Below, piece after piece: positions 1 to 15,465 of a DNA stretch of 64,000 nt (the first letter of the stretch is position 1; the number at the start of each line of letters is the position of its first letter). The notes under the pieces are model-generated. The model saw only the letters and a program-made list of their open reading frames with translations, did not search any database and was not told the DNA's origin. A program made the translations under genes and the position numbers. The stretch is from Bryum argenteum (Eukaryota; Streptophyta; Bryopsida; Bryales; Bryaceae): contig CM073324.1 in NCBI GenBank assembly GCA_037043015.1, positions 26,056,097 through 26,120,096 of the forward strand, in the 5' to 3' direction.

Positions 1-600
1 TAGTGATTGTTGATTGATAAAATACTTTTGATTTGGAATATTGGATCTTGGGAAAAAGGATCTCATGGGTCTCATCCTCCTTTCGCTTGTAAAAAACATG
101 AAATGTTGGACATTTAGAGTTGATGCCCACCTTATACCTAAAGTTGAAAATATAATCAGACTACAATTTGCCCCTGAAATTGCCATGAATATTTTTTGTC
201 ATACTTGCGTTTGAAAGCTTATAACAGATTATCTACAAAACCGATCCACGTTTTAAAGATTGCATATGAATCAAGACTCACCAAATCTATACTCCTCATA
301 ATATTATTCACAATAAAAAGTAAATCCAACTGTAGCAACCTCTCAAAATTCACAATCTCCCAAAAATGGTACTTTGGACTTTTAAAGGTCAAGAAGCAAA
401 AATCTAATTTACAATTTCGCTAGTTAATATATCATTCCGCTTGCTTTTTGAGTGGATTTATCTCTTGGCTTTGAAGCTCTTGCACTACTAAAGCAATAAA
501 AACTGATATATACAATTTTGTATTGTTTCCCCTTGATTGGGAATTCTCAAGGAAGATTAACTGAAAAAATAGTGGTGGTGAACTAGGGCCACGGTCGTAG
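1..600. other. AT-rich intergenic DNA, no gene seen
   Basis: I see no conserved protein, RNA gene or clear repeat here. The short reading frame at 196-423 has no recognisable motif and AT-driven composition. The stretch probably holds distal upstream sequence of the TPI gene. Confidence 0.5.
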
Positions 601-1710
<1,110 letters not shown>

Positions 1711-1944
1711 ACACGCTTGCTCTTTCCCTCCCTCCTACAGCTCCTCTTCAATCGGTGTGTGTGTTGGATTCCTCGCAGATCCAATCTTCGCTCCTCTTTT
1801 CCCCTTCTTGAATGGGTACCCCCGCCCCACCTTTTGACCACCTTCAATCGGCCAAGCGTCCTCCACATTCGAACACGCAGTGGTTTGGTGAATGGACGCC
1901 CTGTGCAGAGGTTTTGAGTTGATAGAATGGCATTTCTCTCTTGT

Positions 1945-1950
1945 AATAAA
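1945..1950 (+). terminator. Candidate poly(A) signal of TPI
   Basis: An AATAAA hexamer lies about 235 bases after the TPI stop codon, in a T-rich stretch typical of plant 3' ends. It is the first canonical hexamer downstream of the gene. Confidence 0.5.
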
Positions 1951-4850
1951 AGCATCATCGTCGACTGCTGTTTTGTATCTACTTCTCTTTCGTGCTTGTC
2001 TCACTTGACTAATAAGTTTGAATTGGCTATTGGAGATATCAAATGCTTCCTACATAAATCATTCGTTAATTAGCAATGCTGCCCTGTCTATAAAGGATTA
2101 GATTGGCATTGTTCAATGATTCCTTCACATGCAAACGCACTGACATGCAAGCTAGTTAGCAAACAGGTCAAGAAGCATTCTTCTTAGAATCTTTCAATCT
2201 CACTTCCTTGGATACGTTCAAGTTGAATAATCGCTCTTCTTATCCACCGTATTCAGATGGTAGTATGGATATTCCACACCCATGAAGGTACCCAAAAACC
2301 GAAGAGAAAGTGAAACTGACGCAGTCAATCCATTACATGCGTGCAATCAGAAATCATCGGCATCCCATTCTGATCGACTTCCGCAAGCATCCTCACCGCC
2401 GAAAGTCAATGTCCAGGCAGAGTGGTCCCACAGAGAGGAATATACTTGGGAGAAGCCACTGAAGATGCCTATCCATCGAGGTCATTCGAGCGATCATGTA
2501 TCTCCTTTTTGTGCTGTGATGATGTGACCTCATATGTTAAAAAGCTTACACCGTAGAACGCTTTTCCATACCTCGGTGCTAATCTTTTCCATGTACTTCG
2601 TACATTGCACTTCGCTGCACTTCGTGCGAAGAGCAGAGTTGATTCGGCCGACCAAATGCAAATGCCCAGAGATAAAAGGAAGTGTAAAAAAGGCTTTCTG
2701 CAAGATGGTGGCACACACATGATTCACTTGAGCTGTAAGCGAAACTACAGAATCGAAAGTTAGTCGAATAGAGGCACGTCGGGAATAAGGTGCTTGATAA
2801 ATTGATGTCGTGAATTTTGAAGTGCACGTGCTGCTACATCTCTTAACCATGAATCATCATTAAAATCATTGAAATCAACAATCTTAACCCATGAATCATC
2901 ATTAAAATCATTGAATTCAACAAGAGGCTCGTGCAATAATTTAGAAGATTACAGGTTTTCATCAATATTTTGTTGTGGAAACTTTGGTAACGTGCACCGT
3001 TGGACGATAGAAGTTCCTTCGAAGACCAAGGGGGTGTTTCAGGGATTCTTGCATTCTATCTCCTTGGTCCCAGCTTGAATATCTCTAAAAAATCTTCTAT
3101 CATAATATACATGAATTTGGGAAGTGTTACACGATTTGATCATTCAACCAAAAAAATCTTGGAGGTAGATCATACTGTGATGTTGATTAAAAAAACAAAA
3201 ACAATTTTTGGAGAATCATAAGGTGTGACTTGAACACCTAGATGTCTTTATATTGCAAGACATCTGGGGGATAGACAATTCATTTACATATGGCTTCTCT
3301 ACGTACAACTTTTCTTGTTACTTGTCTTTGCTGGCCACGCCCTCGCTCCTACACCCAATGATCCATTTGACCCGGCTTGATGAAACAGCTACCACACTCC
3401 ACCCCACGCCAAACATACGCAACTCGGTAATTGGTGGTGGACTTATGAAGCCTGTAAACAAGCACGAAGCCCTCGATCGCTCGGTGGATGCATGCATGTG
3501 TTTACACCAGCGATGTAAGCCTCCTCAAATGCGTGCATAACCTGCCTGCCTCGTACTGTACTACAAAGACAACAGATGGGGTAGTCCTATAACTCAAATT
3601 TTGGAAGCCGGGGTCGAACCACATTTGGCTGCTTTCCAAAACTCATGGTCAGACCGATCTCCTTCACTTTGGGAGGTCTCTCCACAAGCCTGCAGTCATA
3701 AGAAGAAGATGAAACTTCAGCAAGCCATCAATTCATAACAGCAGAATCATGAGAAAGTTCGAATACGTGAAGCCAATCGCAACGAAAATAACAAGGTAGT
3801 CCAGGTTTTCTTGTTGTGAAAAGGTCGATTCAAGAGAGCAGTAAATGAAACTATACCTGTAGCATTTTACTCTGCAGATGATTCTTACTCGGTTCCGTGC
3901 ACTAACGAACAACTAGACATGCCCGAACCTGATACAGATGTCGAGATCAATTAGGTAAGTGTACGTGATGATCTGCTTGCAACTTGTACTTGCACGCCCA
4001 TAATCATAAGGGTGTATCTACTATCATATGACCCACCCATAAGGGCAACCATCTATATAGGCCATAAAGTAAGATGATGTTAGCGCGACATAAGATAAAT
4101 AATATAAGAAACGTAATCCCCTCTATTATATTAACCAGCGTCTCGTCCAAATACAGACTAAATAACTCTGAGCAATGCCTTAACCACTCAGCTTCAGATA
4201 CAAGTGAGGCTGACAGGTTTACAGTCACCAACTTCAGACTTGTATGAGAAATTGCATAAGGTTTGGGCGTTTGGCTGCTACATCCAGAGTAATCTCTGTG
4301 TATGTCACTAGTGATGCCTAAAACAAATATTCCTCATGCTTCCTCAGGATATGATGCAAAAAACAATGAGTATTTTGGTAGATGGAATCTGCTTCTTTGG
4401 AGGTCATGGGAGTAGGACCATACCAGTACAAGACTCGAGACAATTGTCGCAAAGCCTCAGGGCTCATTTGTTTCCACCGTAAGTCTTAGAGATTTGGACA
4501 TTATTACCTGTTAGGAACATATGAGCGTTAAGATATTAAACAAGACATGCCAGATGACTACAAGTCTTGATTCACGGTGTACGAAAGTAGGAAGTAAGAA
4601 ATTTATTTAACGTAACTTCGCAAATGGCGGACACAAACCATTCATGTAAACAATCCTTTTCTAGCCGACACCAACCATCTTAATATATTTGTCGATGAAT
4701 TCCATTAATTGGTATTTATATTGGATTCTACATTGCGATACCTACACAGCACACTAAGGAAAGCGACTTGTGAAGCCATCAATATACCTGGTGGTTGAAT
4801 AGTCCACGGCAGAATCTCTATGCGTAAACACATAGTTCTATAGCACATCA
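1951..4850. other. Intergenic DNA between convergent TPI and nucleotidyltransferase genes
   Basis: I found no conserved coding sequence on either strand. TTTATT at 4602-4607 reads AATAAA on the minus strand and could serve as a poly(A) signal for the minus-strand gene ending at 4851. The short frames at 2282-2527, 2534-2722 and 3253-3540 lack motifs. Confidence 0.4.
2841..2922. repeat. Tandem duplication, 41-bp unit, two copies
   Basis: The unit beginning TCTTAACCATGAATCATC repeats with a 41-base period (2841 and 2882), with few differences. It looks like a recent local duplication in non-coding DNA. Confidence 0.85.
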
Positions 4851-7800
4851 TCACTTGCCAACGAAACTGGGTATAATCTTCTGTAATAAGTTGAAGCTTT
4901 CTTCTCCTTTGCTCACGTCCGTAGCGGATGCTTCAAAGAGCTCTTTCTCTAAAATGGAAACTGCATCTACAAAAGCCTGATTCAAACAACAAACAACGCT
5001 TAGAAGTGATTCAATGTCAAAGACTCGCACTTGGTTCTGGAAGTAATGAAAGCCAGCAGCACAAAGCGTCATGGAATACTACACTACAAAAGAGACATCA
5101 AGTCAAGGTCAGTTTCAAGCCATTGAACTCTGCTAACTTTGCATGAAACTGAAACATGACCCTTAGATAGCACATCGCATGAATACAACAATGTTACGTA
5201 ATGGACTCTCAAATATGAGCAAAACTACAGCCAAACGACATTCGTTGCTGTTCACTTTCCCACACTTGAAAGCCCATGACTTTCTAGACTAGTTTCCTTG
5301 CTGTACCTTAACAATCTGCTGAATGCGGAAACAGGTGCTCCCGACATTATTCTCAAAATCGAATGGGTCTTCAATATGTAAAGGATCAATACTGCAACAA
5401 GGTAAGCGGTCCCTGCTGTAAGTAACCTTCAGTGAACGTGCACCACATGTGCACACATACCACTCGTCACCATGAGTAATATTAAATTATCAAGAATTTA
5501 AAACTATGAATCATTATATCACCTCATGCATTCACGTAAGATGGCATATGTTATGTACTTCGTAGTAAGGTTATTAAACACAATTACGAAGTGTCCAGGT
5601 ACAAACCTGGGACCACGATCTCTGCTTACATACTGTCCTCCACTCCGAATACGGACGCACATGCTTCGAGGATCAAATACGTGCCTTGAATACCAAGCCA
5701 CTTATGCATGTTAAATATGTACTACATATTTCACGACAATGCTGTTCCAAAGTCTTCAAACGCCTGGTTGCAGAACACAAATCAAATCACTAATAACAGA
5801 GTGAAGGGCAGTGCAAAGCTTACCCAAAGAAATATAGGAAGTCCATAAGTAAGAGTCCAAGATTCTGTATCAAGAATCAACACGCATGGATTACAAAAGA
5901 ATGATCAGTACTGGATTATCAAACCTAGTCCTGATTCAAGAAAGTTAAGCAGAAAACGATGAAGTAACTAGGACGAGTAGGTGGCGATCCTGACGTCGAA
6001 CTTCCAGAAATATGCAATGACCCATGCTGTAGAATAAAGTACTAACCTCATTTGAAGAAGGTTGTCCAAGATGCTGTTGATGCTGGAGGTATCGTGTTAT
6101 CAGTAAGACCTGATGACATTGTTGAAAACTCCAGAAGAGTGAGGGAATAGAAAATGTATAAAAGAGGGGGGAAAAAGCAACCCTTAACATCATGTACTCA
6201 TAGGCTCTCATCTAAATTCCCGTAAGGACAAGCTAATCAGTATTGGTATTTATTTCGACTTCAGAGTGGACTTGGCATACATTGACACTAGACCTTTCGT
6301 TTTATCTAGTGCCAGAGCGCAAGTTCTGTGATGCTACGAACTTAGTATAAGATATACCGCTGAGATGCACCATGACACTTGAAGAAAGTTCCAACAAGTC
6401 TCGTTCTGGAGTACTTCCGCAATCCAAGTATTGAGTTAAATGAAAGTTTGTATCCAAAATCAACTATCATTTAGCTCGAACTATATATTACTAGCGAAGT
6501 TAGCGGGATAATAGGGGTCGCCAAGATGCTAAAGCAATAGGACGTACTAGACCGGATGCGAAGGAGAGGACATAATCAAAGAACTTGTAATATGCTAGGC
6601 CATCATTCAAAAGTGATTGATGTGAGAGCAGACCTGGCAGTAAGAACTAAGACCACCCTTGTTGGCATTGTCAAGGCTCCGGTCCGCAAGAAATTGCTTC
6701 AGAATTAATGCTAGGGGTGTCAAATGTGGAAATTGCCCCATCAGCTCGCGGACCTGATCACAGCGTCATTTTAAGTCAATTGGAGTACATAGTAATGAGT
6801 AACTGAATGACTTGATCCTACATATGCTGGACTGGATTCAATACAACAGTTTCACTGATGGCAAACAAAGATTGATCACACTGAAAAGTCAAGAAGTTAA
6901 GCGAAGGCCTGTGTTACCAATTCAGAAGTACGAAGGCCTGTGTTTGTAGGAGCTTCGAAACTAATATCAAGAAGTACTATCTGACGATCTTTTTCAGAAC
7001 CCCATGGACCCTCCTTCCCTGCAGAGTCTCCAGAGCATTGACTATTTGGTGAACCATCCAGTGCATCGCTGCTTGTACCCATAGGACATGTCTCTTTTAC
7101 GCTCAAAGATATGTCACCCAACTGGCACTGATGCGGTAATATGTGAGCTTTCAATCTTATGAGTGGCACCTGCAAAAACGTCAGCTGATATGTGAACAAA
7201 AAGACCGCACATCTGAGGAAAATAGCGAGATTATTAGACGTCTGTAAAGCAAAGGAAAGATTACAGACAAGAAGGGAGAAACCAGCTACAGAATCGGCAC
7301 GAGAGCTTCTTCCATGTGTTCATATCATGTACCATAGTGTGTTCGATAACTTGCAGGGACTTGACCCAATCCTGATCTTCAAGGTTGCGTGCAGCATGCT
7401 GTGATCGGACAACCACCAGTGTGAGTACAGACCCCCCTAACTACCGTAGCATCATGAGATCATTGGCTCAAAAATTCAGAGACGTCACCAGAACATAACA
7501 AACATAAAAGGATCATCCACTGCTTCGCAAGGCACTAACCAGCAAGCAAGTGTCCTTAACACCATCAATTCGCCCTTCCAATATTCCAGCTTGTTTAATT
7601 GGTTCCCGCGCCTATGAAATAGAAGATCCATACAACAACCGCACAATTCAGTACCCAGGTGTATGTCACTGCCCGGTCCTACTCAAATCTATGATGTTTA
7701 GTCAGACAAATGAATCTGACCGTCGTAGCAAAATTAATGATGGGATGCTTCACCGCATGACTGTCGAACGCACCTTTCTAACAGGAGGTAAGCTAACGAC

Positions 7801-10800
7801 AAGATCAACATCGCTTGTTGGGAGAGCTAAACCGGTAGAATTTGAACCAAATATCTTTGCCCGCGATCTTGGCCACAGGACTTGTAGGGAATGTGCCACT
7901 TTCTTCACTGCTGTATTAATAAAGGGCATTCGCAATCTCTTCTCTGCAGCAACCTGGAGTGAAAATAGTACCTCTTTGTCAGGCAATAAGAACTCTATGA
8001 TAAAGATAAGGTGAATGATGGTTTCGGAGAACCATTGAGAACTGTTGATACCTGCATCAAGTTCTAAATACACAACTAGCCCTATTAAAGGTCCTTAGTC
8101 CAGAAAGAACAAAGCTCATTCTTGGAAAGACTGAGTCGCGCACCTGTACACAAAACGTTTCAATCTCCTTATGAAGAGCTGTATAAAAAAGCGTGATAGC
8201 AAGATGGAGCGTAGGATTATTACTATATAGTGCACTGCTCCGCATTATCAGGGCTTCGTCAGCCTGCACATCCAAGAGAAATGTCGCGTGATGAGCTCAA
8301 ACTTACAGATGTGCCATTTCTTTCAACGATCACACAGCAAGATTTTGAGCAAAAGAAAGAACCAGCAGCAGAACACTGAAGACGCTACGATCACTGAAGG
8401 GTCCTTAAAGGCACATGCAGAGTAAAAGCAGCGATCAGAGGGCCAGAGCGTAACATGACAAGAAGCAGATGGAGGTCTAAAATGCATGTGTACCATGTGC
8501 TCCTGATCCAAGGTCAATGGGGGCATAGCTATCAAATGCTCCCTCCGTACAGCTCCCGAAAGGGGGCGAATTGGTGGGGTGCTTGCTAATACAGGCTTTC
8601 TTCTTCCATTTCCCACAACAGTATCCCTGTTCACTGCTTGCACGTCGAAGTTGTCCACGTCATCCTTGTTCCACCAACTCGTAAGACCCCAGTGGCGGGG
8701 GCTTGAGCTCCCAGACCTGGCAGACATCCACCCCTTCCTACGCTTGGACCCAGCAACTGGAGAAGGTGGAGGTGGAGGTGGTGCATGACGAATGACAGGG
8801 GGAGAGGGCCGGCGCCGTCTGCTCCCTGAAAAGTCTTGCACTTCCCGAGATGTGATGTGAGGACTACGTGCTTCCCGTAGGCGCACAAAGTCATTTTTCA
8901 CCATGGGCCTAGATAAGCCAGGATCTCTCACCACCACAATAGGACGTAACCTTGGCATAAATCCATCACTCATGATGCCATCTACTACTCCCACTGGGTT
9001 CCCCACATTTGGCCCGGGTGCTTGAGAATCATCGGATATAGACCCATAATTAACTGCAAAATCGCTTCCTGCAGATCTAGTCAAGCCTACACGAGGACCA
9101 ACTTGGCTAGACCCTACCTGATCAAAGGCTACTGGAAGGGAGGTAGAAGGTTGAGAAGGAGAAGTATTAGAAAGATTGGAAGCCGTTGACCCTTTGCCTC
9201 TGTAGGGACCTTGGAGTGCATGAATGCCTACTATATCATCAAGAACAGCACCAAGGTCCGCCTCCCTACGAGCCCATGAGCTATCATCTGAACTCATTGA
9301 ACCTGGTCGAGAATAACCCATGCCTGTGTAGTCCGCTGAGTTCCAGTACATCACGCCACCACCAAATACCTGATGGTAGTCTTCAGCTTTTACATACGCG
9401 TTGTCCTCCATTTGCCGTTCCCCTTCTTCTTCAGAAACCACATACCCATCGAAGTCTTCAAATTCGCCTGCATAAGGTTCAAAGATTTCAAGGTCTGTGT
9501 CGTACAAGCGCTCCTCAACCTCAGTTTCATCCCCTATTCTTATTTGTCCGTTTGGTGGGGTTCTTGATGCATATAGTGAGGATGTAAATGGTGAGAGGGT
9601 AACAACTTTAGGGTCATTTGAGGCAGAGTACCCAACCACTGGAGGAAGGCAGTACCCATTGTGAACAAATGGGGGCCAATCAAGGCATCCAGGGGCAGGG
9701 GTGGAATTGGAAATAGACACCGGAGAGGCACTCAAACGCTTGGGCAAGTCATGAACGCCATCCAAGTGAAGTCGGTCTAAAGCTGTCGGACGCACGTTAT
9801 TGCCTGATACCTGGACTTGCGAATAGCCCGGCCATTCATGAGAATAAAACATAGCAAAGGCAGGCACATGTTGAGATCGTAGTGACCCACCCTTTATGTT
9901 ATGAACAAGGACAGGTTCTTCCGTAAAATACGCTGGTGTATGACGTGACATGAACAGCTTCCCTGCAGATCAGCAGGAAGCAGACATTAGTGACATCATT
10001 GACAAGGTTACTCTTGCACGCCAATTTGCGGATCGTGATCACTTTCTCAAAACAACTTGGTGAAACAAGTTAACAGAACTGAACAGTAACAGAAAACGCA
10101 GAGTTAAATTGTTGGGTGTGGAGATGCAAAATACCTGGGGTACAAGCCCCTGCGGGTAAGCTTTGTGACCGAAGCCCAGACCGCCGGGTACTGCGGTTAT
10201 GCACTGGCTCTGAAGTCGCTCCAGTGTCACCAGCAAGCCCAACCTCCTGCGCTTCAATTCTCATACCATTAAAGGCATTTGTTTTGTGGCCATTTTCTGA
10301 AGCTGCTTTGTTAAGCACTTGCAGATCAGGTACTGTCCGTTGAAGAGCCGAGGCATTCCATGTGTTCGAGGACTTTGCATTCAGGGAAACCTGTACGTCA
10401 GACGCAATGACATCTATAGTTCCAAAACGAAGCTGTAACGCCTTGTGCTCCATGCTTTGTGATTCAAGACCACACTTTCTTGCATCATCCGCCGGCTTTT
10501 CGATAGACTCCTCAATGTCCTGTTCGCCTACCGAAACGTCGAACGCCTCAGATGAACCGACAGTGGGCTCCTCCCCAACTGGTGACAGTACGCGGGTTTT
10601 GACTTCATCGGATTGCCTTAAATGGCCATTTCGATCAGGAAATTTTGGTTTCTCTACAGCATCGAATAACCCCAAAGAATTTGAGATTATTGGTCCATGA
10701 GGTTTATCGTCAGCATCAGAAACAAGTCCATCTCCACAAAGGTCAGTGTTAACCTCAGAGGGTACCTCAACAGTGCTAGGAATAGGTGAATTGGTATTAG

Positions 10801-13557
10801 TTGCTTCAACATCACCAAGACAGAAGCTTGCGCCAGACTTCAATTCCAATATTTCATGACTGTCGTTCATCCTCAACTTATCCTCAAACCGAGATTTATC
10901 ACCGTACAGATGATTATTATCCACACTAGCTTCCGCCTGCGCGTGTTTTCCATGCTTGTGTATCCTTGACTTCCGATTTGGAGACTTTGAGCTCTGAATG
11001 TTTTCCGCACGAAAGTCGGTGCTTCCTTCAATCTCCTTTGGGAGTTTCCCCTTCTGAGATTGCGGAACAGTCTCTTCCACATCCTCTTTTCTAACTCGTT
11101 CACCCTTCTGTAAAGAGAGGACATAGAATTACTATCATAGTTAGTGCTTGGCTGATGTTATAAAATTGACCATCTGCCAGAAGTTAAAGTTTACCAATCA
11201 AAAGAGGAAACTGTCAAAAGATACACCATCTTACAAACGACTGATGACCCTCAACCAACAGTAACGCGAGACCACAAGGTAGAACTCGAGGACTGCAACA
11301 ACAGTACAATGCAAAAACAGCCCTATAAGATTACTGTTTGTCCTGCGAGACACAGCTCCAGATATGATCCTTTTGAAGTGACCGAGATATCTGATGACCG
11401 ACATCACCGACTTCAAAAACATTACTCCCACCAGATCAAGTCAAGAGATTACGGAGTGAAAGAGAAATCTACCTCAGAGGATTTACAATCCAAGTCAACC
11501 AGAACCTTTTCATCTTGTGCAATCTTTTGCACTGAGCTCCGTTTTCGCCTCTTTTTCTTATCTTTGCTACCTTTGTTCTCTCCAACTCTGACACTTTCGG
11601 CAGTCATTGATTTCGTACCTGCTTCTCCTTCAAGAAGTTCAGATTCAACAGCTTCGTTCATGACTCTTGCCAAGACATTCCTTGATCTCCTTGCAATTCG
11701 ATCTGTCAATGTGAATACAGATTTCAAATTGCTAAAGGACAGACCATCACTGTCTAGAAGTGAGGAGCTTGCACCACCTGATAAAGTGTGCAACTCAGCA
11801 GCTTCCTTCAGTGCCGCCAAGCCTGCAAGCAGAGGTGGCAGGGTTGGAGTGATTATACTCGTTCGCGAACTTGGTGCATACTGATCAGCTTCAGTGTCCG
11901 AGAGACTGGTCCACTTCAGGCTTCTTCCTCTACGTCTTGTAGCGCTAAAGAGCTCAGGAGATCTCTTTGCAGGTTTTGCATTCGAAGGTGCATTTCTTAC
12001 AGATGAAACGGCGTTCGTGACCTGCACAGCGAAACGATAGCATAATCAATGGGCAGTACAGCTCCACTTAAGGACCTCATCAGAAAACCACGAGATCATG
12101 ATAAGCCACAGGCCATGTAACTAATGAAAATGTGCACCAGCTAAAACCCTTTAAACAGCTTCGAAATGATCACACGAAACACCCGCCACAAAGAACATGA
12201 TCCCAACGCACCCACCTCCAATTTGGTTGCTGCTACCAGGGCAGCAAGGACAGCTTTCTCTTTCACATCGCCGGGCACTCTGTCCCACCAGTCAACACAG
12301 CCTTGTTTTTTACCATGTAAACTCTGAGCAACTGCTGCTGACTCGAGAACATCGATACATCTGCCGGGAATGCGAGTCGACCTCATTGATTCATTCGTTT
12401 TGCTGGTCAACCCATTTTTTAAGGAACGCTTACTGCTCGTTGAGAAGATGTAAGATGACCAGATGGTTATCTCCAACTTGTTGACGATGTATGCTGCAAC
12501 GTTGTAGTAACCCTGGGCCTGCATCACCCATTCTTATCATTCCATGAAATTAAGCTTTGACCATCGGAGTCCAATTTGTGCACTCACATATCATGAATTT
12601 ATAGAGCGAGTCCCTTCAGTACTTACATCGACGATTCTATATACCTACTCATCTGCACTATTACAGCACTTCAATAATTATGACCAGAAACTACAGGAGA
12701 GAACGTAAACAAGCAGGTACCTGTAACCAGGGAGTTTCTTCCCAAGGTGATGCCACCAATTCCAGGGGATGCTCAAGGAACTCTCCATCTGAAATTTCCT
12801 CCATGACTTCTAGGAACGAATCTAAATTCTCTGCCAGATCTCCTGCTATCATCAAAGAGTCAAGTGCAGGTTCAGACCGACGGTCGACAAGACCTTTCTC
12901 CCCATCTTGTGAGCTATATAATTTGACACCTTTAAGAAGCTTCTCTTCAGCCGATAGTTGATTTTTCAGCCTGGCCAAAAGACCATTCGCTTTCCTGTAA
13001 CATAATCCTGGAAGACTTATGCTTATGCTGTCAGAAAGTGGGGCTTTATTGTTTGAAGGTTTTACTGCTCCTCCACATTTGGTGTCCGCCTTCTGGTCCT
13101 CCTCCAAGTTTACAGAAGTGCTCATCTTTGAGCCTTTTGAGCTTCGAGCACGCCTGGAATTGGTGCTGGCCCTCCCTTTCGGCTTCTTATCCTTCCCTTT
13201 CGGCTGCTTTGAAGAGTGGGATGAAGTTGAGTCCGTATTTACAAAACTAGAAGATGGCATGTCTGGAAGAATGATGAACCTCCCAGGACCATTTTCATTC
13301 AATTTCTGTTGCATTTGTAATAAAAGCATGACCCACGGTCTATCAAAGATGGTAAGGGCAGCCTGTCTCCGAAATGTACTTAGTCCAGAGAACCAATCTA
13401 TCACTTTCTGTTTGATAACATTGCTGCTTTTGAACCCTGACTTTACATTTGTCTTCTTGTCAACACCTGGAGGCTTCATTGCTTCCAGTCGCCCAGCCGA
13501 CCGATGATAAATGGCCATATGATCCGTGAGGGCATCAACTGCCTGTTGAGTATCCAT
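4851..13557 (-). CDS. Non-canonical poly(A) polymerase/TUTase-like nucleotidyltransferase, 16 exons
   Basis: The protein resembles the large plant nucleotidyltransferase family typified by Arabidopsis AT3G61690. Exons: 13557-12721, 12518-12216, 12021-11473, 11107-10135, 9962-8494, 8263-8144, 7953-7774, 7611-7540, 7398-7333, 7169-6918, 6753-6634, 6109-6047, 5864-5824, 5684-5607, 5391-5307, 4976-4851. All have GT-AG borders with matching phases, giving about 1,780 residues. The plant-specific N-terminus carries GRFIILPD and QGCVDWWDRV. The middle (exons 3-5) is low-complexity, with a poly-Pro run. The catalytic core has FGSNSTG...SDVDLVV (GS plus the DxD pair, exon 7) and the third aspartate in LLDISFEAP (exon 10). 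The PAP-associated part has LKQFLADRSL and GGLSSYC (exon 11). The family adds nucleotides to RNA 3' ends; the substrate here is unknown. The start MDTQQAV fits the family. The exon 5/6 junction is the least certain. Confidence 0.9.
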
Positions 13558-15324
13558 GGTGGAGAGATCTGAGGTAAAATATTTTACAGTCAGTACGATC
13601 AGAAGAAGAAATATGTTACAGTTCATGTTGTATCAAGCTCTGATCAGGGAAATTCTGAAACCGTTGGAGCTACAATCTCTACACGGAAAGGTCCACCAAG
13701 ACAACGTCTCTCGCCCCTTGAACTATTCGAAGATCCCCAGGAAGCTTCTCCGATCATGAAGGATTACCAATTGTATGATCCACGTGAGATGTGAACAATG
13801 CAACTTACAGAAACCCGACTAATCTTTCACAATCCATTATTCCAAGATACATCTGTCGTCCAAACTCATCAGAACTCCTTTCCTTCCTTGATATCCTTGA
13901 AAGATATCTCAATTTAATGAGGAGAAACTTTAAGCAGTTTTGCTTTGTTTTTATTCAATGAACGGCCAAAGAAAGAGGTGAATTAAAAGTTGATATGAAG
14001 GAACAATGGACGACGATTTAGGAGTATGAATAATCCACAACATGACATTGTCAAGCAGAAGTACCTCGAAAAGAGAACTCAGCCATCATAAAGAAATGCT
14101 TCGCACCGAATTTCGATCACTTCCCCATGAATTTGCTTGTAGCCTCAACCCTGACGGTTTGGGCCAAGGACTATGATGTTCCAAACAAAGTCGCCTTTTC
14201 ATGCCCTGTATTGAGAACCAAAACGTGCAGCCGATGAAAATGTCGGCCCTCAGATAGACTACTCGATCACATTATCCTTCACAATAATCGATGACCTTCT
14301 CGTCACAAACACTGCTAAATACGCCAAACAAATACTCCACCCAGAAATCCTTCTCCGCAGCTCCAGCCGTTGTCGCCTTCCAGTAAATAAATCATACCAC
14401 TTGCTCTTGTATAGTGTAACATAAATTGCTTCGAGCTATACCACACAATTCAGGTATCAACGCATCTAAAATTCCAAAACCGCGCCTCGTCTAAGCAGTG
14501 CAGCGTAACAACTCCCGAAAATTCCGAAGCCTCCTAATTAACAGAGAAACTGCATTCGAAATTGTAGTCGATCCTAAACTTAAAATTCAGTCCACAGCTG
14601 ATCACGCAAGATAAAAGTTCATTCCCGCCAAATAGCACCAACTCTTCTAACGCACATCCTCGCTCCAATTCACTCTGTCCATCACCTTTGATTCCATGTT
14701 TCTGACACGTCGCCCAAGCTGAATCCAAATTTCCGTATGATCCACCACTAAGTTAATTGAAAACCAAACCGACAGACTCAATCTCTCGTTGATCCAAACC
14801 CTAAACCTCACGCCATAACAGAGAACTGATGAATGCTGAAAACCCTAATTCTGCACGTCCCAATTCACTCTGCATAAGCGTACGGTCCATGTATTGCGGG
14901 ATACAAACAGCGTGTTTTCAGGAGAAGCTAAAACAGCAACACGGTGCCATAATTAGCCTAGTGTGTGTAAGAGAGCCACATTGGATGGAAATGGCTGAAA
15001 TTGCGATCTAGACCAAATCAGACTTATGGAATCGAATCGTAGACGAATTTGCGCCTGAGAGAAATGTTCAGGGAGAGGATGAGGCGAGGAGTGCGATTGC
15101 ATACGAGGCAGCGTAGCCATTGCTGTCGTGAGCGGTGATTTGGACCATTGCTTTGGGCAGCGTGAGAGCTAAAAGTGGTTGCAGCGCTCATTGCGACTGC
15201 TAACGCTCAAGGTTGACGCTAGTCCAGTCCCCGTGGACTTCCCGCCTAATTGTCTGACCTGGACGCTGACTCGGATTCCTCTCTAATCAGTGCATTTCTG
15301 GAGTCCCGCAAATATATAAATAAG
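13558..15324 (-). promoter_or_regulatory. Upstream region of the nucleotidyltransferase gene
   Basis: No conserved protein is encoded here. By position it should hold the promoter and possibly non-coding 5' exons of the minus-strand gene starting at 13557. Base composition rises in GC around 15050-15270, which may mark the promoter core. I could not place a TATA box or a leader intron with confidence. Confidence 0.35.
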
Positions 15325-15465
15325 AACACCAAACCCTTGTAGGCCTGGCGTGAATAAAATGCCCGTTCGACCTACCTTTGATGATATGCCGATGGGACGT
15401 AGCAATAATGACGTATGACTACTAACCCCTCTCAAAGTGAACACTAGAGTCCGCAACCAAAGGGA
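15325..15465 (-). repeat. SINE-like repeat family B, partial copy
   Basis: It shares the block GGCGTGAAT followed by CCGTTCGACCTACC with copies near 23.4, 25.9, 28.5, 36.4, 38.3, 40.6 and 58.6 kb. Strand is given so that the hairpin and pyrimidine tail form the 3' end. No coding capacity is seen. Confidence 0.7.

Noticed and set aside
3605-3640. tRNA-like word GGTTCGACCCC on the minus strand
   Set aside because: No matching A box or cloverleaf could be built around it, so it is not called as a tRNA gene.
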